Positions 33,149 to 36,153 of a stretch of DNA of 36,153 nucleotides are shown one piece after another. Origin of the DNA: an uncultured Acidobacteriota bacterium (lineage in GTDB: Bacteria; Acidobacteriota; Terriglobia; Bryobacterales; Bryobacteraceae); contig CAADGY010000289.1 of the NCBI GenBank assembly GCA_900696665.1, positions 1-36,153 on the forward strand, in the 5' to 3' direction. Under the pieces are notes generated by a model. It searched no databases and was not told the DNA's origin. It worked only from the letters and a program-made list of their open reading frames with translations. The translations under genes and the position numbers were made by a program. Position 1 is the first letter of the stretch. The number at the start of each line of letters is the position of its first letter.

Positions 33149-35329
33149 ATGACTGGGAAATCTACCTTGTCGCTTGAACCGCAAATGAAGAGATTACTTC
33201 CTTTTTTGCTGATGGTGGCTGGCGCAATGCCGGCCTCCGGGCCCGGTGAGGGGCTCGATTTATCCCGAGCCCGATATCGCGGCTGGGCTGTGTATGGGGG
33301 CGGGCCGGAGAGCATCCGCTATTCGACACTCGTCCAGGTGAATCGCAATAATGTTCACCAGCTTCAACGCGCCTGGACATTCGACACCGGTGACGCCTTC
33401 AAGGGCTCCGAGATGCAATGTAATCCTATTGTCGTTGATGGTGTCCTGTATGCCACCAGTCCCAAGCTTCGCGTATTGGCGCTCGATGCGTCCAGCGGCA
33501 AACTGCTGTGGAGCTTCGATCCCAACGAGGGCCGGAAGGTTACGAACAAGTCGCGCAACCGCGGCGTGACGTATTGGGCCGATGGCAACGACCGGCGGAT
33601 TTTCGTCGTCCACAGGCATTTCCTGTACGCCCTCAACGCCGGGACCGGCAGACTAATCTCCTCGTTCGGAGCAGAGGGCCGGGTCGATTTGCGGCGCAAT
33701 CTTGGACGGGAGGCGCCGGGGACAAGCATGTCGGCCAGCACGCCGGGAATCATCTACAAGGACTTGATCATCCTCGGGAGCCTGCTCAGCGAGGGATTAC
33801 CAGCCGCGCCAGGTGACATCCGAGCCTTCGACGTGCGAAGCGGCAAGCTGCGCTGGCGCTTTCATACCATTCCCCATCCCGGCGAATTCGGATACGACAC
33901 CTGGCCCAAGGAGGCTTGGAAGTATATTGGCGCCGCCAATAGCTGGGCCGGCATGAGCCTGGACGAGAAGCGCGGTCTGGTGTTCGTGCCGACCGGTTCG
34001 GCGGCATTCGACTTCTACGGCTCGAATCGCGTTGGAGACAATCTGTTCGCGAACTCGCTTATTGCTCTTAAGGCCGCCACCGGCGAGCGTGTGTGGCACT
34101 TCCAGATGGTGAAGCACGACGTGTGGGACCGCGACCTGCCTTCGCCTCCCAGTCTGGTGCGGGTCCGGCGCGGTGACCGCTTGATCGACGCCGTGGCACA
34201 AACCACCAAATCCGGGCACGTGTTCGTGTTCGAACGGGAAACCGGTGAACCGCTGTTTCCCATCGAGTATCGTGAGTTTCCCGGCTCGGACATCGAGGGT
34301 GAGGTTCTGGCGAAAACACAGCCCATTCCGTTGAAACCGCCGGCGTTTGCACGCCAGATCTTCACCAGGGATATGGTGACGCGGCGGACACCGGAAGCGC
34401 GGAAAGCAGTGCTGGAACAGCTTCGAAAGGTGAAGAGCGCGGGCCAGTTCATCCCACCCGGAAAAGAGGGCACGGTGATTTTTCCGGGCTTCGACGGTGG
34501 AGCGGAATGGGGCGGGTCCGCTTTCGATCCCGATACGGGTCTTCTCTATGTGAACTCCAACGAGATGCCGTGGATCTTGAGGCTGGTGGAACGGCCTCCA
34601 TCCAAGGGAACCGTCAGCGGACGCAAGCTGTACATGGGCAATTGCGCAAGCTGCCATCGCGCGGATCTTCGCGGTACACCGCCGGAGTTTCCCAGCCTTG
34701 TGAATATCGGTGATAAGTACACCGATTCCGATCTCAGCGCGCTGATCCGCACGGGTATCGGGCGTATGCCCGCGTTTGCACACCTGAAAAACGACGGCAT
34801 ACAGGCCATTACCCGCTACCTGGCTCATGGGGAAGACGTGGCCGTCTTGGCGGAAAAGAGCACGGCATCGCCAATCTATTTAAAGTACACCCACGATGGG
34901 TATAACAAGTTTCTGGACCCCGATGGCTACCCGGCTGTCGAGCCTCCGTGGGGCACCCTGAATGCAATCAATCTAAACACCGGCGAGATCACATGGAAAA
35001 TCCCGCTTGGAGAATTCCCGGAGCTTGCCGCAAAGGGCCTGCCCAATACCGGAACAGAAAACTATGGGGGTCCGGTCGTAACCGCGGGAGGGTTGCTCTT
35101 CATCGGCGCCACGAACCATGACCGCAAATTTCGTGCATTCGATAAAGCCACAGGCAAGCTGCTTTGGGAAACCACATTGCCCGCCGGCGGCAATGCAACA
35201 CCGGCGGTTTACGAAGTGGCGGGAAAGCAATACATCGTGATCGGTGCAGGAGGTGGCAAGTCCGGCGCGCCTTCCGGTGGTACCTATGTAGCCTTCGCGC
35301 TACCGGACAAGGCATCCCCAGCCAAGTAG
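33149..35329 (+). CDS. PQQ-dependent dehydrogenase with a cytochrome c module inside the propeller
   Basis: 726 residues with an N-terminal export signal ([18 protein letters not shown]). The quinoprotein beta-propeller begins with [16 protein letters not shown] and repeated A-x-D-x-x-x-G-x-x-x-W-x-F units ([39 protein letters not shown]). The heme c site is C499-A-S-C-H503 with a downstream Met (GRMPAF) as likely axial ligand, and sits before the last blade segments ([23 protein letters not shown]), so the cytochrome domain interrupts the propeller. Such proteins oxidise alcohols or sugars in the periplasm, passing electrons internally to heme. The ATG at 33149 has AGAGG six bases before it; the ATG at 33185 directly before the signal is an alternative. 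The substrate is not decided. Confidence 0.92.
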   Translation: MTGKSTLSLEPQMKRLLPFLLMVAGAMPASGPGEGLDLSRARYRGWAVYGGGPESIRYSTLVQVNRNNVHQLQRAWTFDTGDAFKGSEMQCNPIVVDGVLYATSPKLRVLALDASSGKLLWSFDPNEGRKVTNKSRNRGVTYWADGNDRRIFVVHRHFLYALNAGTGRLISSFGAEGRVDLRRNLGREAPGTSMSASTPGIIYKDLIILGSLLSEGLPAAPGDIRAFDVRSGKLRWRFHTIPHPGEFGYDTWPKEAWKYIGAANSWAGMSLDEKRGLVFVPTGSAAFDFYGSNRVGDNLFANSLIALKAATGERVWHFQMVKHDVWDRDLPSPPSLVRVRRGDRLIDAVAQTTKSGHVFVFERETGEPLFPIEYREFPGSDIEGEVLAKTQPIPLKPPAFARQIFTRDMVTRRTPEARKAVLEQLRKVKSAGQFIPPGKEGTVIFPGFDGGAEWGGSAFDPDTGLLYVNSNEMPWILRLVERPPSKGTVSGRKLYMGNCASCHRADLRGTPPEFPSLVNIGDKYTDSDLSALIRTGIGRMPAFAHLKNDGIQAITRYLAHGEDVAVLAEKSTASPIYLKYTHDGYNKFLDPDGYPAVEPPWGTLNAINLNTGEITWKIPLGEFPELAAKGLPNTGTENYGGPVVTAGGLLFIGATNHDRKFRAFDKATGKLLWETTLPAGGNATPAVYEVAGKQYIVIGAGGGKSGAPSGGTYVAFALPDKASPAK

Positions 35330-35359
35330 GTGGTGTGCTGCAAGCGACTCCGGGTACGG

Positions 35360-35365
35360 TATAAA
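35360..35365 (+). promoter_or_regulatory. -10-like TATAAA before the heparinase-like gene
   Basis: TATAAA at 35360-35365 overlaps the start of the GAGGA ribosome site region, 13 bases before the ATG at 35379. It is close to the start codon, so the leader would be very short. No -35 is evident. Confidence 0.25.
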
Positions 35366-35378
35366 TGAGGACAAACTT

Positions 35379-36153
35379 ATGCCAAAGTCGACCCGGAGGC
35401 GATTCGTCGCCCAAAGCGGGACCGTGTTGGCGGCTCCCAATGCACTCCTTGCCACACCGGCCGCGGCTGCCGCGCAGGCTCCGCCGCAGCGCCGCCTGCT
35501 TGGTTCGCGCTTCTCCCTCGAAAAAGTTGCTGCCGCATTGCTGCCGCGCAACCAGTGGCGTCCGTTTCCCACCGCATCAGACCGTACCGGATGGCAGTCG
35601 ATTCCACCAGACGTCAGGACTGCGCTTCTGGCCGACGGCGAAGAGCATCTTGGAACCGGTTGGCCTGCCCTGCCCGCGACGCTGTTCCTCGAATTTGCGC
35701 GCAACGGCAACCGTTCGAACTACGAGGGTGTCCGGAATCGGCGGCGTGGAAACCTGCGAAAACTGGTGGTCGCGGAATGCGTGCATGGAGACGGGAGGTT
35801 CCTCGACGACATCGTCAATGGTCTCTGGACCACCTGCGAAGAAACCTGGTGGGGCGTGCCGGCGCACATGGGCATGCAGAAGGCGGGCCGCGGGCTGCCG
35901 GACGTGAGCGAACCGGTGGTTGATCTGTTCGCCGCGGAGACTGCCAGCCTGCTCGCCTGGACCGAATACCTGCTGGGTCCGCAACTGGAAAAGATCTCAT
36001 CTCTGTTGCGCGAGCGGATCTACAGCGAAGTCGACCGGCGCATTCTGAAGCCGAATTTCGACCGTATCGATTTCTGGTGGATGGGTCTCGATCCGAAGCT
36101 CTCCCGATCCGTGAACAACTGGAATCCGTGGATCAATTCCAACTGGCTCACGA
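35379..36153 (+). CDS. Heparinase II/III-like exported protein (3' end outside the window)
   Basis: 258 codons are present without a stop, so the gene runs past the window. The N-terminus KSTRRRFVAQSGTVLAAP is a twin-arginine-like signal followed by an Ala-rich stretch (about 20-35). The body has the alpha-toroid pattern of heparinase II/III-like proteins as I know them from acidobacteria: LPATLFLEFARNGNRSNYE, LRKLVVAECVHG, FLDDIVNGLWTTCEETWWGVPAHMGMQKAG, DLFAAETASLLAWTEYLLG and NNWNPWINSNWL. Family members act as polysaccharide lyases on acidic glycans, with the catalytic part in the missing C-terminal region. The ATG at 35379 has GAGGA eight bases before it. It follows the PQQ dehydrogenase with a 49-base gap. 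Confidence 0.82.
   Translation, partial: MPKSTRRRFVAQSGTVLAAPNALLATPAAAAAQAPPQRRLLGSRFSLEKVAAALLPRNQWRPFPTASDRTGWQSIPPDVRTALLADGEEHLGTGWPALPATLFLEFARNGNRSNYEGVRNRRRGNLRKLVVAECVHGDGRFLDDIVNGLWTTCEETWWGVPAHMGMQKAGRGLPDVSEPVVDLFAAETASLLAWTEYLLGPQLEKISSLLRERIYSEVDRRILKPNFDRIDFWWMGLDPKLSRSVNNWNPWINSNWLT

Noticed and set aside
1-36153. CRISPR arrays, tRNA/rRNA genes, prophage or insertion sequences
   Set aside because: No repeated spacer pattern, cloverleaf-like sequence in the gaps, integrase, transposase or phage structural gene was found. Gaps are all under 300 bases.

Overview
The window looks like chromosomal DNA of an acidobacterium of the Solibacter/Bryobacter type. This is an inference from protein content. 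The large subtilase ends in a C-terminal module that I recognise as the Solibacter-type domain (TIGR03437). Around it are Tat- or Sec-exported sugar enzymes (Gfo/Idh/MocA, DUF1080, a Hyi-like isomerase, a heparinase II/III-like protein), a PQQ dehydrogenase with an internal cytochrome c module, and a TPR lipoprotein plus a CAAX-type protease of the kind found with exosortase systems. The sequence is GC-rich, so there are many long open frames opposite real genes. I found no rRNA, tRNA, CRISPR, insertion sequence or phage genes.

Layout. 1-1018 (-): 3'-truncated GT-C-like membrane protein. 1131-7904 (+): a compact four-gene operon with a protein carrying two C-terminal membrane helices, a HEFGH metalloprotease, a paralogue of it that has lost its zinc ligands, and a ~1000-residue TPR protein. 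This is the best candidate for an undescribed system. 7921-10711 (-): superoxide dismutase, then gatA, gatC and a DciA/DUF721 gene (transcribed dciA-like > gatC > gatA with overlapping ends). 10755-11964 (+): maf and a class I glutamine-amidotransferase-like hydrolase. 12090-13364 (-): Tat-exported oxidoreductase. 13466-17209 (+): secreted subtilase followed by an orphan copy of its propeptide. 17211-20259 (-): TPR lipoprotein and CAAX-protease-related protein. 20365-21654 (-): TolC-like protein. 21723-22940 (+): exported SelA-like PLP enzyme. 22960-25096: DUF1080 (-), small membrane protein (+), Hyi-like isomerase (-). 25330-26793 (+): rhamnulokinase. 26803-33076 (-): M2 peptidase, two CDF cation transporters, an amidohydrolase and a degenerate response-regulator receiver. 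33149 to the end (+): PQQ dehydrogenase and a 5' part of a heparinase II/III-like gene.

How the genes fit together. Housekeeping functions (tRNA-dependent amidation, Maf, SOD) sit among an export-heavy carbohydrate and peptide scavenging repertoire. The Gfo/Idh, DUF1080 and Hyi-like proteins could form a 3-keto-sugar route. Four different peptidase families (M2, S8, CPBP and the new gluzincin-like pair) occur in this short stretch.
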